From: Enoplolaimus lenunculus
Lineage: Eukaryota > Nematoda > Enoplea > Enoplida > Thoracostomopsidae
Assembly (NCBI GenBank): GCA_030248215.1
Contig: JASANG010000733.1
Span: 186,001-250,000, forward strand
Length of the DNA stretch: 64,000 nucleotides
Direction of reading: 5' to 3'
A model generated the notes under the pieces. That model had not been told where the DNA came from and did no database searches. It was given only the letters and a program-made list of their open reading frames with translations. Position numbers and translations under genes: made by a program. Positions 1-12,300 of this stretch are shown one piece after another. Every line of letters starts with the position of its first letter. Within the stretch, counting starts at the first letter, position 1.

Positions 1-322
1 ATCGTAATCGTCTTCATCTTCGTAATAGTATGTGCCTCCAGTTCCGGTTGTACCCATAGGATTAGCGGCGACCGCTTGAGCTCGCTGTGGCAAAGTTGCA
101 TACCCGGGTCCTTGAGCAAATTGATGAAGACCAGGAGTGCCGCCGCCATGAGGCCCGCCTATAATTGACCCGCCTGACGGAACCAGATCAGGAGGCGGCC
201 CTGACCCATTGCCTCCGGGTGTGGTCAAAATTACAGAAGGAGGACTTTTCGACACGATTGGGCCTGGCTTATGCTTGTTCGGCTCAGACGGGCTAACCTT
301 TGATGTATCGGAACGTTTGAAT
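1..322 (-). CDS. uif: e63: cytoplasmic tail, partial
   Basis: In phase 2; open to the window edge. Encodes [19 protein letters not shown], then a Pro/Gly-rich stretch ([18 protein letters not shown]), then [16 protein letters not shown] and [13 protein letters not shown]. Low-complexity intracellular tail ending in a Tyr/acidic run. The stop codon is outside the window. Confidence 0.85.
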
Positions 323-3300
323 CTGAAATATTGCGATGTAGTTACGGCAATGTATAATGAATCGCATAGAACAATTTTACATTTTCTGTTTATTGCCAGG
401 GCCGGAGCAGCTACCCCCATACCCAGTTTTGGGGGCCCTTACCCTAACGGGTCTTCACCCTAAACGGTTTAAACAAAAACCGCCGAACTTTTAAAATGCG
501 TATATTGCAATAAGTACGGCATCACGACAATTCGGCAACCGACAACTCGTCGACCGACAACTTGTAATCCGAAACTTCATCGACTCAACAATTTAACGCC
601 CATAAGTTATGCATAGGCTTACACGCAGGCTTAGGAGTACGCTTAGGATTATGGCTATATTTATCAATTGGCTTCAATACACTGTTGGGCAACAAGTTGT
701 CAGTCGACGAATTGTCGTAAATTCAATACGCACAGGTTTGATTTGAAAACAACCGTACTCCATTATCGGGTAACTCACTAGCAAATCAAAGCGGTGAACG
801 AAAGATCACGACCCGGCCGGGCACTTAGCCCTGTATATTTCGGCCGTCTAACACGTTGACCCGGCTAACGAACCTGAATACCAAACCGTTCATAATGGCA
901 ACATTTTAATATAGTAACCAGTTATCGCGACCCAGGTGCCCGACCCAGACTTGGCTTGTCAACCGCTTCGCCTGCGCGTATTTATTCATTATTATTGCAC
1001 ATTTAGCCGGCACAACACCGTCAGTAAGTCTTGGATTACGCCACAACCAGTAACAATTACGTTTATATCACTGGCGTTTCACGGATCGTTTCATAGGTGC
1101 CTCGATGGCCAATCTTTATGGTTTCGCAACTCAAGTATCAATTTTTTACTTCCCGACTTTTGTTTCTCAAAATCAGTTGCATAAAAAACTGTCGGGGGGA
1201 GGGAGGCGGCAGGCGACCGTCGCATCGCATATGATCGCCGTTGGATACCTGAAACAGATCATCCAAATCAACAAAACAATCAAAATCAACACTGCTACAA
1301 CGCCTCCGATACCGCCGGCGATATACGAAACTTTCGCTGTTGACGGGATCACTCGCACTTCGCATCGATCCCCTTGGAAATGCTCTCGACAATGGCATGT
1401 GACTTTGCCGTTCGCTTCTTTGACGCATGTTCCAGCGTTCGAACAGTAATTGTGACATTCGTCTAAAAACACTTATATTCAAAACTGAAACGCCTACCAT
1501 ACGTAATTTGGGTATCATTTCAGTTGGAATTTGGTGTATATTTTTAATCAGTCAAAAATTCACATATATATAACCCGTAAGCACATTCGGTTTTAATATT
1601 ATTGAAACGCCTGACAGTTACGACAAGATCCACCCCGGCGATCGTAGCCAGGTCAATGTGTTAACAAAACTATCGTAGGCCTTAGGTTTAGGTTTAGGCT
1701 CAGATAAATAGAATGGGGCTGAGGTTTTCCCATTGCTTCTCTCATAGCTACAGACGTTGAATAAACGTAGGCAGGATTTTGCAAATGCGATCACGTCCTA
1801 GAAAAAATTTCAATGGACGTTTTTGTTTTACCAACTGAAACATTATCTAAAAACCCCTAGACAAGCAATATATAAAGGGGTTGAATTCCTGAATGCCCTG
1901 AAGACCCCCTGGCCACGTGTTTGCGACCTTGCAGACTTACCGACACAAACAGTTCCGTTTCCACGGTATCCGGTTTTGCATCGACACCGGAACGCTGGGA
2001 CGTCGTCAGTATCCGGCAAATCATCACAATGCGCATGCCACGAACAGTTGTGTTCGTTTGTTTTACACTGATTAGTACTGTAACACTGGGTTGCGACTGA
2101 AGATCCGACTGTTTTTGTCGTATGCTCATCGGGACAAGGCTTACAAGTACGTTGAAGTGATTCGTCCTGATACGTGCCTCGTGAGCATGGTTCACACTGA
2201 CGGCTGGGAATCTTTAAAAATTCGCCGGCAACGCAACGAGCTAAAACTGACAATATCGTATAAGAAATTCATTTCAGGAGACCATAACCTCAGCCCATAC
2301 TCTCAAATGTGTATAGCAACTATTATCAATTAGTAATAGATATTAAAACTCACTAACTATACTACAGTTGAGGAACTCAAAATTAATGGTACTGCAGTAG
2401 AGCAAATCATACGCGAAAGATGTGCTGAATTTTAAGCCTTGGCATTCACTGCATCGGAAGTTACAAGACCTATCATCAACTGGTGATATGTGCTACACAC
2501 ATTTCAGAATACGGGCCCGTATGTAAAAATAGTGTTTTGCGAGCAAGCGTAGCGAGCAAAAGCGAAATTTAAACTTTATTATAAAAATGCCAGTTTAGTC
2601 GTTTGTTTCCAACTGTTGGAACCTGATATAACCCCTGTATCCCTCTCTATGTATACGCCTGCGACTAAGACTCATAACTGTCAACAAAAATTAACGAATC
2701 GAATCAAGTTTAAGCTGACAAATGTAAAATAGCCATAATACAAAACGTGGCGTTCAATTTGAATTTTGTTTCTTACCGAAAATTTTTTTCGCGAGACTCA
2801 AAGTAGTAGTTTTTTTCACTGCTATTATGAGTTACCCGTCTAAATGATACGAACAAACTTACGTATAGAACAATCCTCAACGCGTACAGCACCACTGGAT
2901 TCTGTTGTTTTGCCTGTTGGACACTTTTTACACGCTTTATGAACCCCGCGTGCGCGGTATGTTCCTTGATCACAAGGTGTGCAAATACCACTTTGTTCAA
3001 TCATATGTTCACCATCCGGACATTCATCTGAATAACAAAAATACAACGCAATGATTTTACAAGAGAACCGTTTACTCGCATCAATCAGTATATTAAAATT
3101 GGACTGCTCCACATACGTATTTTGGGCAACGTTCCAGCATGTACTTTGCTTACAATGAATTGTTAAAACATAAGCGTGATGGTTCTATGAAAAGAAAACC
3201 TGCATGAAGATGTTTGTGCATTTCCTAACTTTTGCGCATTGCGCAAAATCGGCTATCTCGTTTATATTAATTTTGACTGAATCTATTTTTCAAGTTGGGA

Positions 3301-6300
3301 AACGAACACGAGTCGTTGGGAGTGGGCGGCGTTTGCCATCACCACTCAGCAATAGGAGATTGACGCTCGAGCGCAAGGAGACTCTAACGCAAGAAATACG
3401 TAAATTAGCTGATATTTGAAACAAATAAATGGCTTACCTCTACATTCGCTTTCACTGATCGCCGTTTGGGTTAACGTTGTTTTGCCAACGCCACACGAAA
3501 TGCAAACAAACGCACCCGGTTCGGCTTGGTAAAAGCCAAAACCACACTTTTGACACGAATTTGTCGTCGCATTGTAAAATCGACCAGGTTGACAGCTTGC
3601 TAAAACAATGATTATTGAAAATTAATATGTACAAAAACTATATAAGAAATCTCGGTTGCGCGAATGGGGAGTAATATTCACACCATACCACGTAAAACTG
3701 GTTCCAGTTTGAAAATTTTTGCAATCTACTATTGATGTGGCCCATGTTACTTTTAGGGGCGTCCAGGTTTCTGGTGGGTCTAGAAAAGAGTAAATTTAGA
3801 TTCTAGATTACATTTTTTGCTTAGTCTTACGTTTAGGCTTAGGAATACATTTTTGCACTGTTTAGGCTTAGGTTTAGGCTTAGGAATACGCTTAACCTAC
3901 TGTTACGCCCCTTAAAGTGACATTGTGATGTTATGAGGGGCTCGTAATTCAAAATTGTTTACGCAGTGGTCAAAACACGGACGAGTTAGCTAGCTACAAG
4001 TGGTCGATAAATTCATGAACAGTTGACAAATATCTAACAATGCGGCTGGTCAATGATTTTATGGATTTTGAAGCATAAAATTTACCTGCACAAGCAGGCT
4101 TGTAGCCAGCTCACTTAGCTAGGGGGAATAAAGATTTTTCAGGAGGAACATTCAAGACTTTTCAATGAGCAGTTAAGCAACGTTGTACATTTCCTTGGAG
4201 GCCAAAAATTTTCCAGGAGGGGCGGACCCCCCCCCCCCCGCCCCCCTTAACTACTGGACCGATCAAAAGGCTCACGTTTTAGACGAGTTAACCATGGAAA
4301 TCTTGTTGCGACAATGCAGGGACAAAACTAGAACAAGCTGTGGTGTAAGGGGGTGATACGACATACAGTCCTCGTGTAACAAATCTCTGAAATACCTACG
4401 AAACTCAGCAAAAGCTATTGAAAAAAGGTTAAAAAGCGCACAACCAAAATAAACTTACTCGGTTTACACACTCGGTCTGTAAATCAAACGTTAGCTTTTA
4501 ATGTGGTTTTTTCGGTGCTTAACAGCCGTTATCGTAGTCTTACCAAGAGGAAATTTACACGCATAAACGCCATACAAGCACTCAAACGCTCCCAGTAAGA
4601 GAATGCTAGTGTAACTCACGTCTACATTCCGATAGTGTAACAGCACCAGCTGCCGAAGTAGTATACCCATCGCGGCAAGTGAGACAGACCGTCTGGCCGG
4701 GTTGAGGCTGATAGCTGCCACGATCGCACAGGACACATTCACCATTCATACCAACGGCTACAAGACCGCCGGCAGACTTTGGTTCCGGTTTGAAATACGA
4801 CCCTGGCGCGCATGGAACACACGTATCGTCGACTGGAACTTCACCCACAGGACATCGAAACATTTCCGTCAGTGTCAGACTTGTAAGATCTGGCGAACCA
4901 GCGGGTAATACATGCGAAAAGTCCCAGCCGTCTGCGAGTAACACATCTTCTTCGAGAACCCTGAGCACACCGGAAACTTCACCGGTACCAGTTTCTTGAA
5001 TTGGGTCCCTGTTTAAATGCAAGCGTGGTTTTAATGTCAAATACTCACATTCCTATTGGTTTGGGTTACACGCAAAATCGACGTTCAGATTTACGTTTTG
5101 GCGGACGCTACTCAGTATCGCAGTCAATATATCTGGACAAACGCATTGTTATAAGAGTTCTATTTAAAGCTTAAAGTTTCATAAGATCTGACGCCAATTT
5201 TGCGTTTAGGGGCGTAGCAGTAGCCGGCGCGGATTCCAAAACCTAAGCCTAAGCATAAGCGTCAGTGTAAAGATGTATAAGTTTGTGAAAACTAATTCTA
5301 AGTCAAGCAGTACCACAGAACCGTTCAGAAAAATTATGACGTGGAAAAATATTAGTCTAAACCCGAAGCATACTCTATTGTATAGTTTCGCACGAAAAAC
5401 GGGAACCAGCTAAAAATAACATGAGCCAGAGCGGCGGTAAGGTTAACCTAAAACATCCAATCAGATATTTAAATTATTTTATTTAGTTCATTTACTTAAA
5501 TACAAGGAAATATGTTAAATTTTAGGCAAACACTTTTTTATTATCCCTGAATTTAGTTCAATCAGTAAAATCCAAGAGTGTATGATGCATACTTCAACAA
5601 TTGTATGCGACTGGCTACCATTCTGTGTATGACATTATGTACCCGGCACGCGTTGTGTTTTTGGCCTACTCCCTCTGATTTAGCAGCGGGTACTACCTGT
5701 GCGAACCATGGCACTTTATGTATCCGGCATCAAAAATGGTCTGCTTACGGTTTAATTTTGGGGTATTGCGCGTGATAGCGACCGCTCCTCAAAACACAGG
5801 AGGGTCCGCTAAAAAAGCCACGCCCGGTTGTACATTTTGTACCTGTGAAACCCCAAAAGTTGTACACTCTTGTATCTTGCACTCTTGGTAAAACTAACCT
5901 TGCAGCTGGAAACGCAACCGAAGCTGTATAAAAATCAATCACAGCTTCTGGTTCAATAAACGAACTGCGACCAGTGGAACCAGATTGGCGGCGGACGCGA
6001 CGAGCCGAATCTGAAAATCCGGTTCCGCCAGAGCTGACCGGTGCCTGTTGGCCTGGCGGTGTCACACCACTTGCCGACAATGTTTGACTGCAAATGATAT
6101 CGATTTCAAGACCCGAACAAGTACCGGATTCATCCCTGAAAGAAATGCAGAATTTACTGTCGTATTTAAATTTATTTATATAGCAAAAATTAACACAAAT
6201 ATGAAATGTGAAATAACACTTTAGTTAGACTAAACAGACAGCTTCATCAGCAGCTCATAACCAAGGTTTAAGTTCGAGAAGCGATAGCTGTGCCTAAAAC

Positions 6301-9300
6301 AATTTTTACGACAAAAGCTTAAAGAGCGATAAATATTTAGATCTCTGCCGTATAATTTTGATTCCGCAAAAACGGCGCTTTTTTCGTGTCTTTTCAGAAA
6401 TTCCGCAGGATATCCACGAAACATCCATTTGTATACACGCCTGAGCATCATTTCCTCATTATAATCTACTTGCCAAAGTGATTGATTGCAATGTTTACAA
6501 AACCAAATATTTACAAAACTAAAATATAAAGCTAATCTAGTAACCATTATCACTGTTAAGCCCTATTCACACGTGCAAGTTTTTGCTCCGACAACTTGCA
6601 GCTACAACTTACACTTGCAAGTTTTGTCCAAACTCCCGTTCAAAAAACTTGTAACTGCCAATAATGCATTACAAATCATAACTAGGAATTTAGTTCACAG
6701 GTGTGAATACCCATGCAAGTTCACTGAATTTATTGCAGCCGTTTTCTCATTGGTTGATGAAAAAATGCAAGTTCTGCGAGCGATTCGCCGCTGCATCTTC
6801 TCACAGCAAAAACTTGCACGTGTGAATAAGGCTTAATTATTTAAAAATTAAAAAAAATCATTAAAAACATATATTCAGTTCAATTGTATACATACTTATT
6901 TGCACAAAGTCCCCATTTTGAATCAATTGCGTTGATGCGTTCGCGGACTTTATTCGCCAGTGTTTGCTTGCCTGCTTCATTACAAACCACTGAACTTGGA
7001 TAATACAGTTTCATCAGGACCATACGATCAGCTTGTGTTGCTTCTAAAATATATATACAAAACTATAAATATAACAGAAACACTATACGGGATTACGATA
7101 TTCTTCACAGTGCAGAATATAAGTAAGAGTTTTCAAAATTTATGTGTTCGAATTTAAAAAACAATACGCATGATTCTAATAGTTCCATCCAATCCGTTTC
7201 TGCTGAAAAAAGTTCTAATTTTGAAATTGTTACGCCTATATATGTGTTTGCGCACGTACACTACACAAATTATTCCATGCTTAAATTTGAATTTTTGAAA
7301 ATTTCGACTATTTGGGCAGGTATCAACATCTTTCGCGACCGGAAAAAAATTTTGTCGAAAAACGTATTAAAATAACAGTTACTTGAGCATTGTGGATATC
7401 GCACAGAATGCGTTGTCAGATCGCGTGGACGCCACATCCCGTCTTGACTGCACGAATAGAATTGTGGCGTTGCAACCGAAAACGAATATCCACTTTCGCA
7501 ATGAATCTCGCACGCACGGTATCTGAAAACGAAATTTTATAAAGCAGTTGTAATCTGAACATGAAATTGAATAAACGGTTAGAATAAAACTTGGGCATCG
7601 CAATCACTGTAAACGAAAAGCTTGTCATAATCTCTGCACTGCATGGAAGATTTTACTGATCCACCAAAAACCGGGACGGCCTCAAAAGTAACAAGGGCCA
7701 CTTTTTATGGGAACCACATTACACTACTGAACAGAACCGGTCAACGAATGTAGCGATGTTACTTTTGGTTTTGAAACTTTGGTTGATTTTCTAAAGCAGT
7801 AAAAAACTCATAAAAAACCTATAAATGCATCATCCACAATAACTTGCGTACACTTTGGCACTATTTTCCACGCTTAGGATATCGAAACTGATTTAAAGCT
7901 TAAAATAACCTTAAATCCGGTCCCCATTTATCGCAAATTTGCAACCCATGCACAGGATCTTTCAAATCAGGACAGAACGACGACGTTAAATGAATCCAAA
8001 ATCGACATAACTCAACGTTGCTTGAATTATCGTACGCTGCGTAAACCACAAGATAGTCACCCCACGGTAGAACTTGTCCTAAACAATATGATCACCGTTT
8101 TATTCACAAGAATAATTAGACGAAAACTCAACTTCCCACCCGGTATGACATAAATTTTTAAACTTTTTGACAAAAATTATTTTCAAGTCACGGCCAATGT
8201 AAAGAACAGGGGCGGAACAGTATTATAAGCATATTCCTAAGCCTAAGCCTAAGCCTAAACCTAAACCTAAAGCGTAAGAATGAGCCTATTCCTAAGCCTA
8301 AGCCAAGTAAGAAACTAGTCTGCAGCTTAATCTTACTCTATTGCAGTCCCACAGTAAAACGTTCCGACCCTGATCTTTACATAGGCCTCGGTCACAAAGG
8401 GTGGTTCTAAAAGTTTAGCAGTCGAATGATAAGCGGCGCTCACGAGCAGCTCAACTATGAAAAAAAATTTCAAAATCCAACCATTTTTAGACAAACGCCG
8501 ATTAGCAAAGCGTTTAACCTGAAACGACCCAGGACACTACTCTAACCTGGCAACAAGTTATGCTCGACACGCTCAAGCGCAACATCGTCAGCGAACTGTG
8601 GCGACTGCCAGCTGACTCTGGTTTCGCGATACTGCGACTCGACAAATATGTCCGCCGGACACGCGTCAACTGCTGGTCGCCGGCGATCAAGTCGCGCTTC
8701 ACATCGTTGGCTCTCGACCGATTGTGGACACAAAAAGTTGCCGCACGTCGACGGAACAACTCGTTCAACTTTTCCGCTCAACATGTTGTAGTCTTTCCAA
8801 CGGACTATAAGACCTCGATAGAGGACAGGCGCGTTTTGACAACTTTCCGCCTGCAAAATATGTTTGGCAAACACCAGTAAATCAAGTGAAAGTTTAAATA
8901 TATTTCAATAATTATGGTTCTTGTATTCGTTCTCAGACATTTACGATTACGCTTTCGCTGGCCATAAGGGGCGTAACAGTAGATTAAGCGTATCCCTAAG
9001 CCTAAGCCTATGCGTTGTAAAAATGTGTTCCTAAGCCTAAGCCTAAGCCTAAGCAAAAAATGTAATCTAGAATCTAAACCTACTCTTTCATGGACCCACC
9101 AGAAACCTGGACGCTCTTTAAAGTAACATGGGTCCTTTCGCTGATGCTCACAGAAAGGCTTAACTATGGCTAAGCCTAAACATTTGCCTAAATCCATGCA
9201 TAAAACTAAGATTATCGAAACCTTTAAATGCGTCGAAAATCATGCAGCAGCCAAAAAGTATTAAATATTTCGGCAACATTATTACTGGTGCCTTAACCTT

Positions 9301-12300
9301 AAATTTGGTGAAAAATGTAACAGATTTATAAAATCTTTGAACAAAAAACAATAACGGACAATACACGTAAATGCAAAAGTTCTTGAACCGTACCATTCAC
9401 AACAACTTTGACTTACCAAAGTTGGTATTTCGGTTTGAAAACTCAACGCTCGATCCCAAACGTTGACACGAGATATGTAGCCGACAAATTTCGGTTCGTT
9501 TGGCGTTTGACTCAACGGATAACCGATGGTGATCCAAGCGCTAAAACAATTAATCATCAAATGACAAAATATGCAATCTAACAATAATTGGCACAGCACA
9601 TCAATTCAGGATCATAAATCTGGTTGAAAAACTACTAAAAATATGGCCGCAAGTCAAAAAAAAATTTCATTAACAAATACGTATGCGGTGCGGTCTGGCG
9701 CTACACGGCAACTCGCCTACAATTTCACCCTGAGCCGGACGGCTCAGAGCGGCGTCGGGCGGCATTAACAAAGAGCATAGCACGCTTAATAAACCAATAA
9801 ACAACGCGCATATTGAATATAACAACTAAATACGGTATAGCGTTCTTTTAGAAGACGACTGAAAAATATAACCTTAGTAACACGCGTAGCGGACTCACCG
9901 CCCGCCGTTGTGGCTTTTATTGATATTAAATAGCGCTGACTTGCTTAATAATAAAAAAAATAACCCTGATCAGTAGCATACTTTTCATCATCACCATACA
10001 ATCGAACCGCGTTCAACGAGCCAGCAAACGCTGACTGCACTCGACGTTCCAAACAAACCTTATATGGGCGGTTGACGGTGCCGCCCGTCAATCAAAGCAT
10101 TCTTGAAAAATTGATTTGCTGTTCTATGCGGCAATAATCGATGACGGGCGGCGCCCGACGGCGATAGGCGGCGGCTAACGGCGATGGGCGGCGCCCGACG
10201 GCGACATGCGGCGGCTAACGGCGATCGACGGCGACAGCCGGCGCCGGACGTTTATCAAAATATACAGCGCCTGCTTTAGGCGACCCTCCTCGTGCGTTTG
10301 ATTAACCTCAACCAGTCCTTACTTAATATCAAACAACCGATCATTTGCATAATTGCCACCGGCATACAATCGAACCGCGTCCCAAGTCAACGAATACTGC
10401 CCGCCGACTGCCTTCCAAACAAAACTTAAATGATGCCATCGGCCGTCGTTGACCGCTTGATTTGGCGGAAACGTCAACACCAACGGCGAAACGTCGGCGA
10501 ACATATCGACTCGAACGCCTTCGCTGCTCATACGAACGATTTCTTTCACCTTTGCCGGATAACTTGAAGATCTGTGAAAAAAAATACACAACAACACGGC
10601 CGGTGTGCGCATTTGAGATGACGACTTTTGAACAAGTTTCTCGTCCGTTTATCTTTTGGTTTAGGCTATTTAGAATACGGTTTCAGTTTAGGCAATCGCT
10701 TATCAATACCTAAACCTAAGCGTAAACTTTTGCATAAGCCTTTACCTAAAACAATGTCTAGGTCGGCCAATGCTACTTTTAGGGGCGTAACAGTAGATTA
10801 AGCATATTCCTAAGCCTAAGCCTAAATTTAAACTTTCCGAAAATGTGTTCCTAAGCCTAAGCCTAAGCCTAAGCAAAAAATGTAATCGAGAATCTAAACC
10901 TACTCTTTTATAGACCCAAAGGAAACCTGGACGCCTCTTAAAGTACATGGGCCTAGAGGTCTATGCCTAAGCCTTAACCCATGGTAGGGAAAAGTGTACC
11001 AGAACAGAGATACATCTTACTGGTTACAATTTACAACTGCGTCAGGTCTATCCAAGTCCGTAGCCAGGGCGGAGTTTAAAGGTTAAACCTGATTAATCAG
11101 TACAGTTGTATTAATCATTAATTATACTGAACGCTACATTGATTGAGCTGAGTGACTACACACCTGTCGAAAAAAACAATATGCAGTTGTAAAATTGACA
11201 CTGTTAAAACTGTGACACATGTAAAGATCAGGAGCGGACCGTTTTTCTGCGAGACTGCCATATACAAAGCTTAAAGCTTTAGATATATTTTTGTCCTGGA
11301 TTAGGCATAGGCGTTGGTTATACGGTAAGCTCAGTTTCACGCTTAGGTGTAGGCTTATCTTTAATCTTACGCTTAGACTTTATGGCGTATACTATTGTTA
11401 CGGTCGTGTTCTATAAACTCGCTTAAACAGTTAACACATTGTCATTTTAAAGCCGTTTCCAATCCTTACTACACTTACTGACTCTTGTACAGGGTATAAA
11501 ACGTGCCACGTGAACCTCGATTTTCAAAACGAACCCAAAGCGCTAAACTGAACGAGTCTGATACCAGCTTGAAAGGAACTGATAGCGCAGCAGACGCCGG
11601 CAAAAGCGGATCGTAGAAATGTAAATCATAATCGATGCTTAGTTCTAAACGTACAAAAAGACAACAACGTGCAATGAGACACAAAAATAGACGTAGAAAT
11701 TGCTTGGCTGGCGTTGAAAATATTTCGGCCAATGTTACTTTAAGGGACGTAACAGTAGATTAAGCGTATTCTTAGAAGCCTAAGCCTAAGCCTAAGTGTT
11801 GCAAAAATGATTTCCTAAGCCTAAGCCTAAGCCTAAGCAAAAACTATGTAATCTAGAATGTAAACCTACTCTTTTATAGACCCGCAGGAAACCTGGACGC
11901 CCCTTAAAGTAACATGGGCCAACATTTCAATGACATGAAAGAAATATTGTCAAGAACATAGGTTTCAGCTTAAGATTATTAATTCCTTTTGATTATGCTT
12001 AGGTTCATTTGCTTTCCGAAACTGTTGGGTGACAAGTTGTCAGGCAACCAATTGTCGAACAATCTATTGAGATACAGTATTTGTTGGTCTGTTTCAAGCA
12101 TATTTCAGCATTCTACTGACTGGCTTTTACTGCGACTTGGAAGGTACATAAATAATACCTTTGTCGCAATTATCACCAGTCAGATTGAATGGACACTGGC
12201 ATACGTAGCTGTCCACTTGGTCGATACACTTCGCTGTCACAGGACACGGCGCAGTCGCGCAATCATCAAGATTTTTTTCACAATTTGTTCCAGTGAATCC

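Larger units (their letters stand above)
323..1248. other. uif: Intron 62 (e62 to e63)
   Basis: 926-bp intron between the transmembrane exon and the tail. It holds a repeat shared with 30148-30252, and a MITE with ACGACAATTC ends. I see no gene in the remaining 719-1248. Confidence 0.7.

Noticed and set aside
8805-8820. Nearer acceptor (TTATAG) for e53
   Set aside because: It puts the exon out of frame with e52 and meets a stop; the TTTTGCAG acceptor keeps the conserved connector open.
8560-8880. Plus-strand open frame of 106 codons
   Set aside because: Exact antisense of e53, which has domain and frame support.
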